Origin: Lysobacter enzymogenes
GTDB lineage: Bacteria > Pseudomonadota > Gammaproteobacteria > Xanthomonadales > Xanthomonadaceae
Length of the DNA stretch: 64,000 bases
Reading direction: 5' to 3'
Assembly: GCF_900106525.1 (NCBI RefSeq)
Contig: NZ_FNOG01000005.1
Coordinates: 434,001-498,000 of the forward strand
Part shown: positions 10,123 through 19,961 of the stretch, in pieces
How positions within the stretch are numbered: the stretch's first letter is position 1
How the letters are laid out: the number at the start of each line of letters is the position of its first letter
Notes under the pieces: generated by a model
Seen by the model: the letters and a program-made list of their open reading frames with translations, nothing else
Told to the model about the DNA's origin: nothing
The model's database searches: none
Made by a program: the position numbers and the translations under genes

Positions 10123-11715
10123 ATGCACGACCACGACGCCTCCCGTCGCCGTTTCCTGCTGCGCTCCGGCGGCGCCCTGAGCCTGGGCGCGCTCGGCGGC
10201 GCCCTGCCCGCGCTGGCCGCGCCGGCGCTGATCGCCGCCGAGTCGGCGCGGCCGACGTTGCCGTCCGGCCTGCAATTCGGCGATGTCGGCGACGGCCGGG
10301 CCACGGTGTGGGCGCGCGCCGACCGCGCCGCGCGGCTGTGGGTCGAGGTCGGCGACGAAGACGGCTTCCGCCGCGCGCTGCGCCTGCGCGGCCCGCTGGC
10401 GACCGCGGCCAGCGACTTCACCGCGCGCCTGGACCTGCCGCTGCCGCCCGGCCCGATGCGGCGCGTGCGCGTCGCCTTCGAAGACGCGCGCAGCGGCGTG
10501 CGCAGCGACTGGTGCGAAGGCCGCCTGCGTCCGGCGCCGGAGGGCCCGCTCGCGCATGCGCGGCCGGTGCGCTTCGTCTGGGGCGGCGACGTCGCCGGAC
10601 AGGGCTGGGGCATCAATCCCGAGATCGGCGGCATGCGCATCTTCGAAGCCATGCGCCAGCGCGACCCGGACTTCTTCCTGCATTCGGGCGACACCATCTA
10701 CGCCGACGGCCCGATCGCCGCCGAAGCCACGGCCGAAGACGGCCGGGTGTGGCGCAACCTGGTCGCCGAGGGCGTGCACAAGGTCGCCGAAACCCTGGAC
10801 GAATACCGCGGCCGCTACCGCTACAACCTGCTCGACGACCACCTGCGCCGCTTCGCCGCGCAGGTGCCGCAGATCTGGCAATGGGACGATCACGAAGTGG
10901 TCAACAACTGGTCGCTGGGCAAAGACCTCGCGGCCGATCCGCGCTACACGGTCAAGGACATCGACGTGCTGGTGCGGCGCGCGCGGCAGGCGTTTCTGGA
11001 GTACTCGCCGCAGCGCCGCGGCCACGACCCGGACGGGCGGCGCACGCGGATCGAACGCGTGGTGCGTTACGGCCCGTTGCTCGACGTGTTCGTGCTCGAC
11101 ATGCGCAGCTATCGCGGCAGCAACAGCGACAACCTGCAGACCGCGCCGGGCGCCGACAGCTCGTTCCTCGGCCGGCGACAGTTGCGCGAGCTGGCCGACA
11201 ACCTGCGCCGCTCGCGCGCGGTGTGGAAGATCGTCGCGGCCGACATGCCGCTGGGCCTGCAAGTGCCCGACGGCGTCGACGCGCAGGGCCGGCCGCGCTG
11301 GGAAGCGGTGGCCAACGGCGATCCCGGCCTGCCGCGCGGGCGCGAACTGGAGTTCGCCGAACTGCTGCGCGCGATCCGTGGCGTCGACAACGTGGTCTGG
11401 CTGACCGCCGATGTGCACTACTGCGCGGCGCATCACTACGATCCCGCGCGCGCCGCGTTCCAGGAGTTCTCGCCGTTCTGGGAATTCGTCGCCGGCCCGC
11501 TCAACGCCGGTTCGTTCGGCCCCAACGCACTGGATGCGACTTTCGGCCCGCAAGTGGTGTTCCAGAAAGCGCCGCCGCACCCCAACGCGTCGCCGCTGGC
11601 CGGCTTCCAGTTCTTCGGCGAGGTCAACATCGATCCCGACAGCCGCGCCTTGAGCGTGGACCTGCGCGACCTCGACGGCCGCAGCGTGTTCGCCAAGACG
11701 CTCGCGGCGGCGTGA
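10123..11715 (+). CDS. phoD: PhoD-family alkaline phosphatase/phosphodiesterase, Tat-exported
   Basis: The 530-residue protein begins with a twin-arginine signal (SRRRFLL, residues 7-13, then a hydrophobic stretch ending near ALAAPALIAAES). This implies folding and metal loading before export. The N-terminal Fn3-like domain (about 45-150) precedes the metallophosphoesterase core: WGGDVAGQGWG, FLHSGDTIYADGP, WDDHEVVNNW and LTADVHY are the metal-binding blocks typical of PhoD (Fe/Ca enzymes that hydrolyse phosphate mono- and diesters). The gene is monocistronic, with repeats upstream and a large gap downstream. The Pho regulon would be the expected control, but I see no convincing Pho box in front of it. 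Confidence 0.88.
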   Translation: MHDHDASRRRFLLRSGGALSLGALGGALPALAAPALIAAESARPTLPSGLQFGDVGDGRATVWARADRAARLWVEVGDEDGFRRALRLRGPLATAASDFTARLDLPLPPGPMRRVRVAFEDARSGVRSDWCEGRLRPAPEGPLAHARPVRFVWGGDVAGQGWGINPEIGGMRIFEAMRQRDPDFFLHSGDTIYADGPIAAEATAEDGRVWRNLVAEGVHKVAETLDEYRGRYRYNLLDDHLRRFAAQVPQIWQWDDHEVVNNWSLGKDLAADPRYTVKDIDVLVRRARQAFLEYSPQRRGHDPDGRRTRIERVVRYGPLLDVFVLDMRSYRGSNSDNLQTAPGADSSFLGRRQLRELADNLRRSRAVWKIVAADMPLGLQVPDGVDAQGRPRWEAVANGDPGLPRGRELEFAELLRAIRGVDNVVWLTADVHYCAAHHYDPARAAFQEFSPFWEFVAGPLNAGSFGPNALDATFGPQVVFQKAPPHPNASPLAGFQFFGEVNIDPDSRALSVDLRDLDGRSVFAKTLAAA

Positions 11716-12458
11716 CGCCGCGGCGCGGCGTTCATCGAATTCACCCAAGCCGTCCGCCTGCGCGCGCCGAACCGATCGGCGCGGTTATCGAATAACGTTC
11801 GATTTTCCGCTGCGCGCGGGGTTTTGCCCCGCGTTCGCGCGATTCTGTGATCGTCCCCGTGACGCAGTGCGATAGACATCGCTACTTGCGCAGCGCATCG
11901 CGCGTGAGCGTTGACCGCGCCGACACCGCGACGTAACACTGTCGGCGTCCGTCCCTCCACCGCACGCTACGCGGCGCGCGCTGTCCGCCCTGAACGAGCG
12001 GCGCGACGGGAACGGCCGCTGCCACTCCGCTGCACCCTAGCCCGCTGCACCAAAGCCAGACCCATTACATCCAGATCCACCACGCGGCCTCCCGCCGCGG
12101 CGCATCGCGCAGCGCGCGCTTCGGCCGCCCGCTCGCGCGACGCGCTTTCGCACGACATGTTTCTTCGCGACACGGAGCCAGTCCCTTGAAGAACCCGTCC
12201 CCGCCGAGCGCGCGCACGCGCCGCAACCCCGCAGCCGCCGCGCCGCCCAGGCCTTCGGCCGCCACGCTTTCGTCGGTCGCACTTTCGCCCGCTGCGCTTT
12301 CGCCTATCGCTGCGTCGTCGCCGCGCTGCGCGCTGCGCGCGCGCTGACTGCGCCGCCGTGCGCGCGCAGCCGCGACGCGGCGCCGCCCGCGCGCGCCGCA
12401 CTGCCACGCGCGCGCCTGCGCGCGTTCGCGCCGTGCTGCCGTTCCTACTCCCCCCGTC
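11716..12458. other. 743-base gap, low-complexity GC-rich DNA
   Basis: No gene is recognised. The segment 12300-12440 is dominated by runs of gcgcg and cgcgc. A small GC hairpin (cgcgggg/ccccgcg around 11815-11832) lies downstream of phoD but has no T-run. A TTG-initiated frame of about 50 codons (12186-12346) has a ggag 9 bases upstream, but its product is a Pro/Ala/Ser-rich string with no fold, so I do not call it. This stretch is probably the leader of the PLP-enzyme gene. Confidence 0.35.
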
Positions 12459-13697
12459 ATGAGAACCGCGCCGATGATGTCCTCGTTGCCACCGCCAGGA
12501 CGCAAGACCCTGCCCGCCCGCGGCCGTCCCTGGAACGAACTGCACGAAGCGCTGTCGGCGCTGCGCAGCGCCGACACCGACTGGCGCCACGGCCGCGATT
12601 CGCTCGAGGTCTACTACGCCGGCGAGGACGTGCTCGACGTCGCCCGCCGCGCCTACACCATGTTCATCAGCGAAAACGCGCGCGCGCCGCAGTTCCCGAG
12701 CCTGCAGCGCATGCAGGACGACCTGATCGACATCTCGCTGTCGCTGCTCGGCGGCGGGCCGCGCGCTTGCGGCACGATCACCTGCGGCGGCGCCGAGAGC
12801 GCGCTGCTGGCGGTGCGCAGCGCCTACCGCTCGTTCCGCGCGCGCCGCCCGCAGGTGCGCCGGCCGCATCTGCTGGTGCCCTCCAGCGTCCATCCGGTGT
12901 ACGAGCAGGCCGCCGAGATGATGGGGCTGGAACTGATCCGGGTCGCCATCGGCGGCGATTACCGCGCCAGCGTGCAGACCCTGAGCCAGTGCATCGAAGC
13001 CGAAACGATGATGATCGTGGCCTCGGCGCCGTCGCTGCCGTTCGGCGCGATCGATCCGATCGAAGCGCTGGGCCGGATCGCCTGCGAACGCGAGGTGTGG
13101 CTGCACGTGGACGCCTGCATCGGCGGCTTCCTCGCCCCGCACGTGACCCGCAGCGCGGCCGGCGTGCCGCGCTTCGATCTGGCCGTGCCCGGCGTGCGCT
13201 CGCTCGCCGCCGACCTGCACAAGTTCGGCTACGCCGCCAACGGCGTGTCGGTGCTGCTCTACGCCGACGCCGACGACCACACCCATCAGGCCTTCGAATA
13301 CGACCAATGGCCCAAGGGCCTGTGGCGCAGCCAGACCCTGTCGGGCACGCTCGCCGGCGGCGCGGTCGCCGCGGCCTGGGCGGTGATGCATTACCTCGGC
13401 GAATCCGGCTACCGCAGCCTGGCGCAGCGGGTCATGCACCTGCGCGACCGCTATCTGGAAGGGATCGACCGCATCGGCGGCCTGCACGTGCTCGGCCAGC
13501 CGGACTTGAGCGTGATCGCGTTCGGCTCCGACGAATTCGACATCCACGCCGTCGGCGACACGATGCAGGCGCGCGGCTGGCATATCAGCCGCCTGTCGAC
13601 ACCGGCCGCGCTGCATATGACGGTGACGCCGGTGCACGATCAGGCGGTGGAGGCGTATCTGGACGATCTGGCGCGCTGCGTGCACCAGTACCGTTAG
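12459..13697 (+). CDS. PLP-dependent lyase/decarboxylase, sphingosine-1-phosphate lyase type
   Basis: The 412-residue enzyme belongs to the group II decarboxylase fold (PLP fold type I). The cofactor-phosphate loop TCGGAESALLA (108-118), the PLP-ring Asp in HVDACIGG (D218) and the Schiff-base lysine in DLHKFGYAANG (K255) follow the layout of sphingosine-1-phosphate lyase and its bacterial relatives, rather than glutamate decarboxylase. By homology it would split a phosphorylated long-chain amino alcohol, or act on a related substrate. No sphingolipid synthesis gene is nearby, so the true substrate is open. It is monocistronic and convergent with an MFS gene, with a strong shared terminator between them. 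No good ribosome site precedes the ATG; 12474 and 12477 are alternative in-frame starts. Confidence 0.8.
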   Translation: MRTAPMMSSLPPPGRKTLPARGRPWNELHEALSALRSADTDWRHGRDSLEVYYAGEDVLDVARRAYTMFISENARAPQFPSLQRMQDDLIDISLSLLGGGPRACGTITCGGAESALLAVRSAYRSFRARRPQVRRPHLLVPSSVHPVYEQAAEMMGLELIRVAIGGDYRASVQTLSQCIEAETMMIVASAPSLPFGAIDPIEALGRIACEREVWLHVDACIGGFLAPHVTRSAAGVPRFDLAVPGVRSLAADLHKFGYAANGVSVLLYADADDHTHQAFEYDQWPKGLWRSQTLSGTLAGGAVAAAWAVMHYLGESGYRSLAQRVMHLRDRYLEGIDRIGGLHVLGQPDLSVIAFGSDEFDIHAVGDTMQARGWHISRLSTPAALHMTVTPVHDQAVEAYLDDLARCVHQYR

Positions 13698-13737
13698 AGG
13701 CGCGCAGCCGCAAGCCAGGCGTTCGCCGGGCGCAAAC

Positions 13738-13773
13738 GAAACGGGGAACGGGCTTTCGCCCGCTCCCCGTTTC
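13738..13773. terminator. Bidirectional rho-independent terminator
   Basis: A 16-base stem (gaaacggggaacgggc at 13738-13753, pairing with 13758-13773, one mismatch) with a tttc loop sits between the convergent PLP-enzyme and MFS genes. The outer A/T pairs give a short T tract in both directions. Confidence 0.8.
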
Positions 13774-13796
13774 TCATCTACGTGTCGCTGGTCTTG

Positions 13797-15131
13797 TCAG
13801 CTGCGCAGCTTCAGCGCCCGGTTCACGCCCAGCGCCGCCATCGTGCACACCGCGCCCGACAGCAGGTACACGCCGACGAAGGCCAGGCCGAAGTGCGCGC
13901 ACAGGCCCAGCGCCACCAGCGGCGCGAACGCGGCGCCGATCAGCCAGGCCAGATCGGAGGTCAGCGCGGCGCCGGTGTAGCGGTACTTGGCGCCGAAGTT
14001 GGCGGTCACCGAGCCGGCGGCCTGGCCGTAGGACAGGCCGAGCAGGACGAAGCCGACCAGGATGAACACGTCCTGGCCCACGTTGCCGCCGCCCAGCAGG
14101 GTCGGGGCGAAGCCGCTGAACATCGCGATCGCCGCGGCCAGCGCGGCCAGGGTGCGCGGACGGCCGAATTTGTCGGCGATCCAACCCGAAGCCACCACCG
14201 CGCCGGCGGCGAGCGTGGCGCCGATGATCTGCACGATCAGGAACTGGGTCACCGACTGGTCGGAATACAGCACGATCCACGACAGCGGGAAGATGGTGAC
14301 GATGTGGAACAGCGCATAGCTGGCCAGCGCGGCGAACGCGCCGATGACCACGTGTCGGCCCTTGGCGTTGAACAGCTCCATCACCGGGGTCGGCTCGAGT
14401 TGCTGCTCGCCGAGCTCGCGCTCGTACTCGTGGGTCACCACCAGGCGCAGGCGTGCGAACAGCGCCACCACGTTCAGCGCGAACGCGGCGAAGAACGGAT
14501 AGCGCCAGCCCCAGTCGAGGAAGTCCTGGCGCGACAGCGCGGTGCTCAGATAGGCGAACAGCGCCGCGGCGATGATGAAGCCGACCGGCGCGCCGAGCTG
14601 GCCGAGCATGGCGTACCAGCCGCGGCGTTCCTTCGGCGCGTTGAGCGCCAGCAGCGACGGCAGGCCGTCCCAGCTGCCGCCCAGGGCCACGCCCTGGCCG
14701 AGGCGGAACACCGACAGCAGCACCAGCGACAGCGCGCCGATCTTGGCGAAGCCCGGCAGGAAGGCGATGCCGGCGGTGCAGGTGCCGAGCAGGAACAAGG
14801 CGATGGTGAGCTTGGTGCTGCGGTCCCAGCGGCGCTGGATCCACATGAACAAGATCGTGCCGAACGGACGCGAGATGAAGGCCAGGGCGAAGATCGCGAA
14901 CGACCACAGCGTGCCTTCGAGCTTGCCCAGGTGCGGGAAGAACACCGACGGGAACACCAGCGCCGAGGCGATGCCGTAGACGAAGAAGTCGAAGTATTCC
15001 GAAGCGCGGCCGATCACCACGCCGACCGCGATGTCGCCCGGCGCGACCTCGGCGTGCGAATCGGTGCCGTGCACCGAGACGGTCATGGACTCTGCCGCGG
15101 AAGCGGGATTTGCGTGATTTGGCGTTTGCAT
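13797..15131 (-). CDS. MFS transporter, metabolite:proton symporter (MHS) type
   Basis: The 444-residue integral membrane protein has about 12 membrane segments. The early motif GRASEYFDFFVYG and the following RPFGTILF block are typical of the MHS branch (citrate, proline, shikimate and alpha-ketoglutarate symporters). A loop motif RWDRSTKL and a second-half motif ADKFGRPR mark the two repeats. The substrate cannot be told from sequence. The start at 15131 (MQTPNHANP) gives a 30-residue cytoplasmic lead; a Met at about 15086 is an alternative. The gene is divergent from the oxidase operon and convergent with the PLP enzyme, so it is probably transcribed alone. Confidence 0.83.
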   Translation of the reverse strand: MQTPNHANPASAAESMTVSVHGTDSHAEVAPGDIAVGVVIGRASEYFDFFVYGIASALVFPSVFFPHLGKLEGTLWSFAIFALAFISRPFGTILFMWIQRRWDRSTKLTIALFLLGTCTAGIAFLPGFAKIGALSLVLLSVFRLGQGVALGGSWDGLPSLLALNAPKERRGWYAMLGQLGAPVGFIIAAALFAYLSTALSRQDFLDWGWRYPFFAAFALNVVALFARLRLVVTHEYERELGEQQLEPTPVMELFNAKGRHVVIGAFAALASYALFHIVTIFPLSWIVLYSDQSVTQFLIVQIIGATLAAGAVVASGWIADKFGRPRTLAALAAAIAMFSGFAPTLLGGGNVGQDVFILVGFVLLGLSYGQAAGSVTANFGAKYRYTGAALTSDLAWLIGAAFAPLVALGLCAHFGLAFVGVYLLSGAVCTMAALGVNRALKLRS

Positions 15132-15532
15132 CGTCGGCTGCAGCTCGGTGCGTGGTTCGATAAAGAATGCGGAATGTCGCGGGGCGCTGCGCGGTGTGCC
15201 GGATCGGGCGGATCGGTTCATCCGGCCGCGTCGATACCTTACTCCTGACCGCGCCGCCGCGCCGTTCGCGAACCGGCGGAAACTCCCGACGAACGGGCTG
15301 CGAGGCCCGAAAACCCAGGATTTCCGCGTTTTCGCGCCACCGGCGCCGCGGCCGGCCGCGCCGGAAGGCGCGCGCAGGCTTGCGCCCCGAAGATCGGGAC
15401 GGCGTAAGCTTCCCACCCGGATTGCTGCACTGCCATAGGACAAAACGTCCAATCGTCCCGGCCGTCGCTGCGGCGCACAATTGCGCGGTCGCCGCGAGCC
15501 TCGCGGCCTTGTCGTGCTTAAGCGTCAGGTTG
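15132..15532. promoter_or_regulatory. Divergent promoter region between MFS gene and quinol oxidase operon
   Basis: This 401-base gap holds no credible gene. It must carry the promoters for the MFS gene (leftward) and the oxidase operon (rightward). Near the oxidase side a small dyad (ggacaaaacgtcc, 15438-15450) and a GC-rich segment (gcggcgcacaattgcgcggt, 15472-15491) could be regulator sites. Because a RegA-type regulator is encoded downstream, this is the obvious place to test for its binding. I cannot fix a binding motif by eye. Confidence 0.4.
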
Positions 15533-16582
15533 ATGAACGCAATCAAGTCCCTCCTCCGTCCCCTGCTCCTGACCGGCGCGCTGCTGCCGCTGGCGGGCTG
15601 CAATACGCTCCTTCTGAACGCGCCCGGCGACGTGGCCCGCCAGCAAGGCGATCTGATCATCGTCTCCACCGTGCTGATGCTGTTGATCATCGTGCCGGTG
15701 ATCGCGCTGACCCTGTTCTTCGCCTGGCGCTACCGCGCCTCCAACGCCAAGGCGACCTACAAGCCCGACTGGGATCACTCGACCCAGCTCGAGCTGCTGA
15801 TCTGGGCCGCGCCGCTGCTGATCATCATCGTGCTCGGCGCGATCACCTGGGTCAGCACCCACACCCTGGATCCCTACCGCCCGCTCGACCGGATCAAGCC
15901 CGGCCAGCCGGTCGCAGCGGAGGTCAAGCCGCTGGAGATCGAAGTGGTGGCGCTGGACTGGAAGTGGCTGTTCCTCTATCCCGAATACAACATCGCCACG
16001 ATCAACGAGATCGCAGCGCCGGTGGATCGCCCGATCAAGTTCAAGATCACTGCCTCTTCGGTGATGAACTCGTTCTACATCCCCGCCCTGGCCGGCCAGA
16101 TCTACGCCATGCCCGGCATGGAGACCCAGTTGCACGCGGTGATGAACCACCCGGGCGAGTACCAGGGCTTCTCCGCCAACTACAGCGGCGCCGGCTTCTC
16201 GCACATGCGCTTCAAGTTCCACGGCCTGGACCAGGCCGGCTTCGACCAGTGGGTCGAAAGCAACCGCGCCGGCGGCCAGACCCTGGAGCGCGCCGGCTAC
16301 CTGGAGCTGGAAAAGCCCAGCGAGAAGGAGCCGGTGCGCCGTTACGCTGCGGTCGCGCCGGGCCTGTACAAGGCCATCCTCAACCGCTGCGTAGACTCGT
16401 CGAAGATGTGCATGGACGAGATGATGATGATCGACGCCAACGGCGGCCTGGGCAACAGCGCCAACGCCCTGGCGCCGCGCCGCCGCGGCGATCTGCGCGG
16501 CGGGCCGGTGGTGCTCTCGGCGATGTGCGTCACCGAGCCCTCGGCCACCCCCAGCTGGGGCGTCGCCAGCCTGGCCCCCTGA
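15533..16582 (+). CDS. cyoA: Quinol oxidase subunit II (CyoA/QoxA)
   Basis: The 349-residue lipoprotein has lipobox LAGC with the lipid Cys at residue 23. Two membrane helices follow (about 40-65 and 85-105), then a periplasmic cupredoxin domain. The blocks WKWLFLYPEYNIATINEIA, SSVMNSFYIPALAGQIYAMP and NYSGAGFSHMRFKFHG are diagnostic of quinol-oxidase subunit II. The Cys/His ligands of a CuA centre are absent, as expected for an enzyme fed by quinol rather than cytochrome c. The C-terminus (about 285-349) extends beyond the usual family end with a Met-rich stretch (CMDEMMMIDANGGLGN). First gene of the oxidase operon, 68 bases before subunit I. Confidence 0.95.
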   Translation: MNAIKSLLRPLLLTGALLPLAGCNTLLLNAPGDVARQQGDLIIVSTVLMLLIIVPVIALTLFFAWRYRASNAKATYKPDWDHSTQLELLIWAAPLLIIIVLGAITWVSTHTLDPYRPLDRIKPGQPVAAEVKPLEIEVVALDWKWLFLYPEYNIATINEIAAPVDRPIKFKITASSVMNSFYIPALAGQIYAMPGMETQLHAVMNHPGEYQGFSANYSGAGFSHMRFKFHGLDQAGFDQWVESNRAGGQTLERAGYLELEKPSEKEPVRRYAAVAPGLYKAILNRCVDSSKMCMDEMMMIDANGGLGNSANALAPRRRGDLRGGPVVLSAMCVTEPSATPSWGVASLAP

Positions 16583-16650
16583 GCGTTTAGCGCAAGCATT
16601 CAACCGCGCGCCTCGCGCGCGCAGGTCCGCACGCGGACTTCGGAGCGAAG

Positions 16651-18657
16651 ATGTCTGACCAATCCAACCTCGCCAAGCTGATCTTCGGCCGGCTCTCGTG
16701 GGAATCGATCCCGCTGCATGAGCCGATCCTGCTCGGCACTTTCGCCATGGTCGCGCTCGGCGGCATCGCCGTGCTCGGCCTGCTGACCCGCTACAAGCTC
16801 TGGGGCTATCTCTGGAACGAGTGGTTCACCAGCATCGACCACAAGAAGATCGGCATCATGTACATCGTGCTGGGGCTGGTCATGCTCATGCGCGGTTTCG
16901 CCGACGCGATCATGATGCGCATGCAGCAGGCGATGGCCTTCGGCGACAACGCCGGCTTCCTGCCGCCGCACCACTACGACCAGATCTTCACCGCCCACGG
17001 CGTGATCATGATCTTCTTCGTGGCGATGCCGCTGGTGACGGGCTTCATGAACTACGTGGTGCCGCTGCAGATCGGCGCGCGCGACGTGGCCTTCCCGTTC
17101 CTCAACAACTTCAGCTTCTGGATGACCGCCTGCGGCGCGGGCCTGGTGATGGTCTCGCTGTTCGTCGGCGAGTTCTCCACCGCCGGCTGGCTGGCGTATC
17201 CGCCGCTGTCGGGCATCGCCTACAGCCCCAGCGTCGGCGTCGACTACTACATATGGGCGCTGCAGATCGCAGGCGTCGGCACCTTGCTGTCGGGCGTCAA
17301 CCTGATCGCGACCATCGTCAAGATGCGCGCGCCGGGCATGGGCCTGATGAAGATGCCGGTGTTCACCTGGACCTCGCTGTGCACCAACGTGCTGATCGTG
17401 GCCGCGTTCCCGGTGCTGACCGCGGTGCTGGTGCTGCTCTCGCTCGACCGCTACGCGGGCACCAACTTCTTCACGAACGATCTGGGCGGCAACCCCATGA
17501 TGTACGTGAACCTGATCTGGATCTGGGGCCACCCGGAGGTCTACATCCTGATCCTGCCGTGCTTCGGCATCTTCTCCGAGATCGTCTCCACCTACAGCGG
17601 CAAGCGCCTGTTCGGCTACGCCTCGATGGTGTACGCGACGGTGGTGATCACGATCCTGTCCTACCTGGTGTGGCTGCACCACTTCTTCACCATGGGCTCG
17701 GGCGCCAGCGTCAACTCGTTCTTCGGCATCACCACGATGATCATCTCGATCCCGACGGGCGCGAAGATCTTCAACTGGCTGTTCACCATGTACCGCGGCC
17801 GCATCCGCTTCGAGGTGCCGATGCTGTGGACGGTGGGCTTCATGGTCACCTTCACCATCGGCGGCATGACCGGCGTGCTGCTGGCGGTGCCGCCGGCCGA
17901 CTTCGTCCTGCACAACAGCCTGTTCCTGATCGCCCACTTCCATAACGTGATCATCGGCGGCGTGCTGTTCGGCCTGTTCGCCGGCATCAACTTCTGGTGG
18001 CCCAAGGCCTTCGGCTTCAAGCTCGATCCGTTCTGGGGCAAGTGCTCGTTCTGGTTCTGGCAGATCGGCTTCTTCTTCGCCTTCATGCCGCTGTACGTGC
18101 TCGGCCTGATGGGCGTGACCCGGCGCATGAGCCACTTCGACGATCCCTCGATCCAGATCTGGTTCATCATCGCCGCCTTCGGCGCCGCGCTGATCGCGAT
18201 CGGCATCGCCTGCATGCTGATCCAGATCTTCGTCAGCATCCGCAACCGCGAGAAGCTGCGCGACCCGACCGGCGACCCGTGGCAGGGCCGCACCCTGGAG
18301 TGGTCGACCTCTTCGCCGCCGCCGGCCTACAACTTCGCCTTCACCCCGGTGGTGCACGACAACGACGCCTGGCACGACATGAAGCAGAACGGTTTCCAGC
18401 GTCCGACCTCGGGCTTCCTGGCGATCCACATGCCCAAGAACACCGCCGCCGGCCTGATCATCGCCCTGCTCAGCACCGTCTGCGCGTTCGCCCTGATCTG
18501 GCAGATGTGGCTGGTGGCCGGCGTGTTCTTCGCCGCGATGCTGGTCGCCGCGATCGTCCACACCTTCAACTACAAGCGCGACTACTACATCCCGGCGGAC
18601 GAAGTCACCGCCACCGAGAACCAGCGCACGCAACAACTGGCCGCCGCCCATGTCTGA
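16651..18657 (+). CDS. cyoB: Quinol oxidase subunit I (CyoB/QoxB), haem-copper catalytic subunit
   Basis: This 668-residue, roughly 15-helix protein reduces O2 to water and pumps protons. The ubiquinol-site residues of E. coli CyoB are all present with an offset of 10: R81, D85, H108 and Q111. Haem ligands are H116 and H431 (low-spin) and H429 (high-spin). The CuB ligands are H294 in WGHPEVY (with its cross-linked Tyr) and HH343-344 in WLHHFFTMG. The sequence cannot tell whether the high-spin haem is O or A. The gene overlaps subunit III by 8 bases. No haem O synthase gene (cyoE) follows the operon. Confidence 0.96.
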   Translation: MSDQSNLAKLIFGRLSWESIPLHEPILLGTFAMVALGGIAVLGLLTRYKLWGYLWNEWFTSIDHKKIGIMYIVLGLVMLMRGFADAIMMRMQQAMAFGDNAGFLPPHHYDQIFTAHGVIMIFFVAMPLVTGFMNYVVPLQIGARDVAFPFLNNFSFWMTACGAGLVMVSLFVGEFSTAGWLAYPPLSGIAYSPSVGVDYYIWALQIAGVGTLLSGVNLIATIVKMRAPGMGLMKMPVFTWTSLCTNVLIVAAFPVLTAVLVLLSLDRYAGTNFFTNDLGGNPMMYVNLIWIWGHPEVYILILPCFGIFSEIVSTYSGKRLFGYASMVYATVVITILSYLVWLHHFFTMGSGASVNSFFGITTMIISIPTGAKIFNWLFTMYRGRIRFEVPMLWTVGFMVTFTIGGMTGVLLAVPPADFVLHNSLFLIAHFHNVIIGGVLFGLFAGINFWWPKAFGFKLDPFWGKCSFWFWQIGFFFAFMPLYVLGLMGVTRRMSHFDDPSIQIWFIIAAFGAALIAIGIACMLIQIFVSIRNREKLRDPTGDPWQGRTLEWSTSSPPPAYNFAFTPVVHDNDAWHDMKQNGFQRPTSGFLAIHMPKNTAAGLIIALLSTVCAFALIWQMWLVAGVFFAAMLVAAIVHTFNYKRDYYIPADEVTATENQRTQQLAAAHV

Positions 18658-19297
18658 CGCCACCGCCATCCTCACCCACGCCCAGGCGCAGCCGCCCTCC
18701 TCGGCCGCGCGCTTCCTGGACCTCAAGGGCAAGCACCATCCGGAGAACGGCACCCTGCTCGGGTTCTGGCTCTACCTGATGAGCGACTGCCTGGTGTTCG
18801 CCGTGCTGTTCGCCACCTACGGCGTGCTCGGCCGCAGCTACGCGGCCGGCCCGTCGGGCGCGGACCTGTTCGACCTGCAGTTGGTGGCGATCAACACCTC
18901 GATGCTGCTGCTGTCGTCGATCACCTACGGCTTCGCCATGATCGCGATGACCAAGCGCAAGCTGGCCGCGGTGCAGGGCTGGCTGGCGATCACCGGCGTG
19001 TTCGGCCTGGCCTTCATCGGCCTGGAGCTGTACGAGTTCGCCCACCTGATCCACGAAGGCGCCGGCCCGCAGCGCAGCGCGTTCCTGTCCTCGTTCTTCG
19101 CCCTGGTCGCCACCCACGGCCTGCACGTCACCTTCGGCATCGTCTGGCTGGTGGTGCTGATGGTGCAGTTGAACAAGCACGGCCTGACCGCGCCGAACCG
19201 CCGCCGCCTGCTGTGCCTGTCGATGTTCTGGCACTTCCTCGACGTCGTCTGGATCGGCGTCTTCACCTTCGTCTACCTGATGGGAGTGCTGCCGTGA
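18650..19297 (+). CDS. cyoC: Quinol oxidase subunit III (CyoC/QoxC)
   Basis: The 215-residue, five-helix membrane subunit includes [23 protein letters not shown]-type acidic helix content ([11 protein letters not shown]) and a His/Gly-rich helix ([17 protein letters not shown]), which match CyoC. It stabilises the catalytic subunit and its proton entry. It starts within the last codons of subunit I and ends in a GTGA overlap with subunit IV, so all four oxidase genes are co-translated. Confidence 0.95.
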   Translation: MSDATAILTHAQAQPPSSAARFLDLKGKHHPENGTLLGFWLYLMSDCLVFAVLFATYGVLGRSYAAGPSGADLFDLQLVAINTSMLLLSSITYGFAMIAMTKRKLAAVQGWLAITGVFGLAFIGLELYEFAHLIHEGAGPQRSAFLSSFFALVATHGLHVTFGIVWLVVLMVQLNKHGLTAPNRRRLLCLSMFWHFLDVVWIGVFTFVYLMGVLP

Positions 19298-19707
19298 CCC
19301 AGTCCGCGCACCACGACAACGCACACGACAACGCACACGATCACGCTCACGACGACCACGGTCACGAAGAGCACGACGACTACCACGGCACCGTCAAGGG
19401 CTACACCATCGGCTTCCTGCTGTCGGTGGTGCTGACCGCGATCCCGTTCTGGCTGGTCATGGCCAAGGTGCTCCCGTCCTCGGGCGCCACCGCCGCGGTG
19501 ATCCTCGGCTTCGCCGTGGTCCAGATCGTCGTGCACATGGTCTACTTCCTGCACATGAACACGAAGTCGGAAGGCGGCTGGAACATGCTGGCGCTGATCT
19601 TCACCCTGGTGATCGTGGTCATCACCCTGGCCGGTTCGTTGTGGGTCATGCATCACTTGAACGTGAACATGATGCCGATGCCGCATGAGATGCGGAACAT
19701 GCCTTGA
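19294..19707 (+). CDS. cyoD: Quinol oxidase subunit IV (CyoD/QoxD) with His-rich N-terminus
   Basis: The 137-residue protein has three membrane helices and the CyoD pattern ([54 protein letters not shown]). The start is GTG at 19294, overlapping the subunit III stop. The first 32 residues are a His/Asp/Asn-rich tail with repeats of HDNAHD, longer and richer in His than the E. coli protein. It could bind copper or other metal (inference). The C-terminus is Met-rich ([15 protein letters not shown]). Last of the four oxidase genes. Confidence 0.93.
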   Translation: MTQSAHHDNAHDNAHDHAHDDHGHEEHDDYHGTVKGYTIGFLLSVVLTAIPFWLVMAKVLPSSGATAAVILGFAVVQIVVHMVYFLHMNTKSEGGWNMLALIFTLVIVVITLAGSLWVMHHLNVNMMPMPHEMRNMP

Positions 19708-19800
19708 GGCCAGGAGATGGCGCGCAGGAGTGAGCAGATAGCGCTCCTCTTCGCGGTTTGCGCGGCGAACGGCCTCAAGGCGTTCGCCGCGTTCTCTCCA

Positions 19801-19835
19801 GTACGCCGTCCCCGCGCAGGCGGGGATCCGGAGAC
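19801..19835. repeat. Single family A repeat
   Basis: One imperfect palindromic copy (ccgcgcaggcgggg core) lies in the 254-base gap between subunit IV and SURF1. The gap otherwise shows no gene. The copy might weaken read-through into surf1. Confidence 0.55.
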
Positions 19836-19961
19836 TTCGGCCGGCCCTTTCCGGCAGCCTGCGCCGGCTACGCGCGCAGCCGCACCCCGCCCCGGTCCAC
19901 GCAGGGCTATCATCCCCACGCAACCGGCTCGCCCCACTCGTCTTCCGCACGAGGCCCGCTC

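Noticed and set aside
11911..12189. 92-codon plus-strand open frame
   Set aside because: Arg/Thr/Pro/Ala-rich with no ribosome site or domain.
12186..12346. TTG-initiated small frame with a ggag upstream in the gap before the PLP enzyme
   Set aside because: Product is a low-complexity Pro/Ala/Ser string. No conserved feature and an unusual start.
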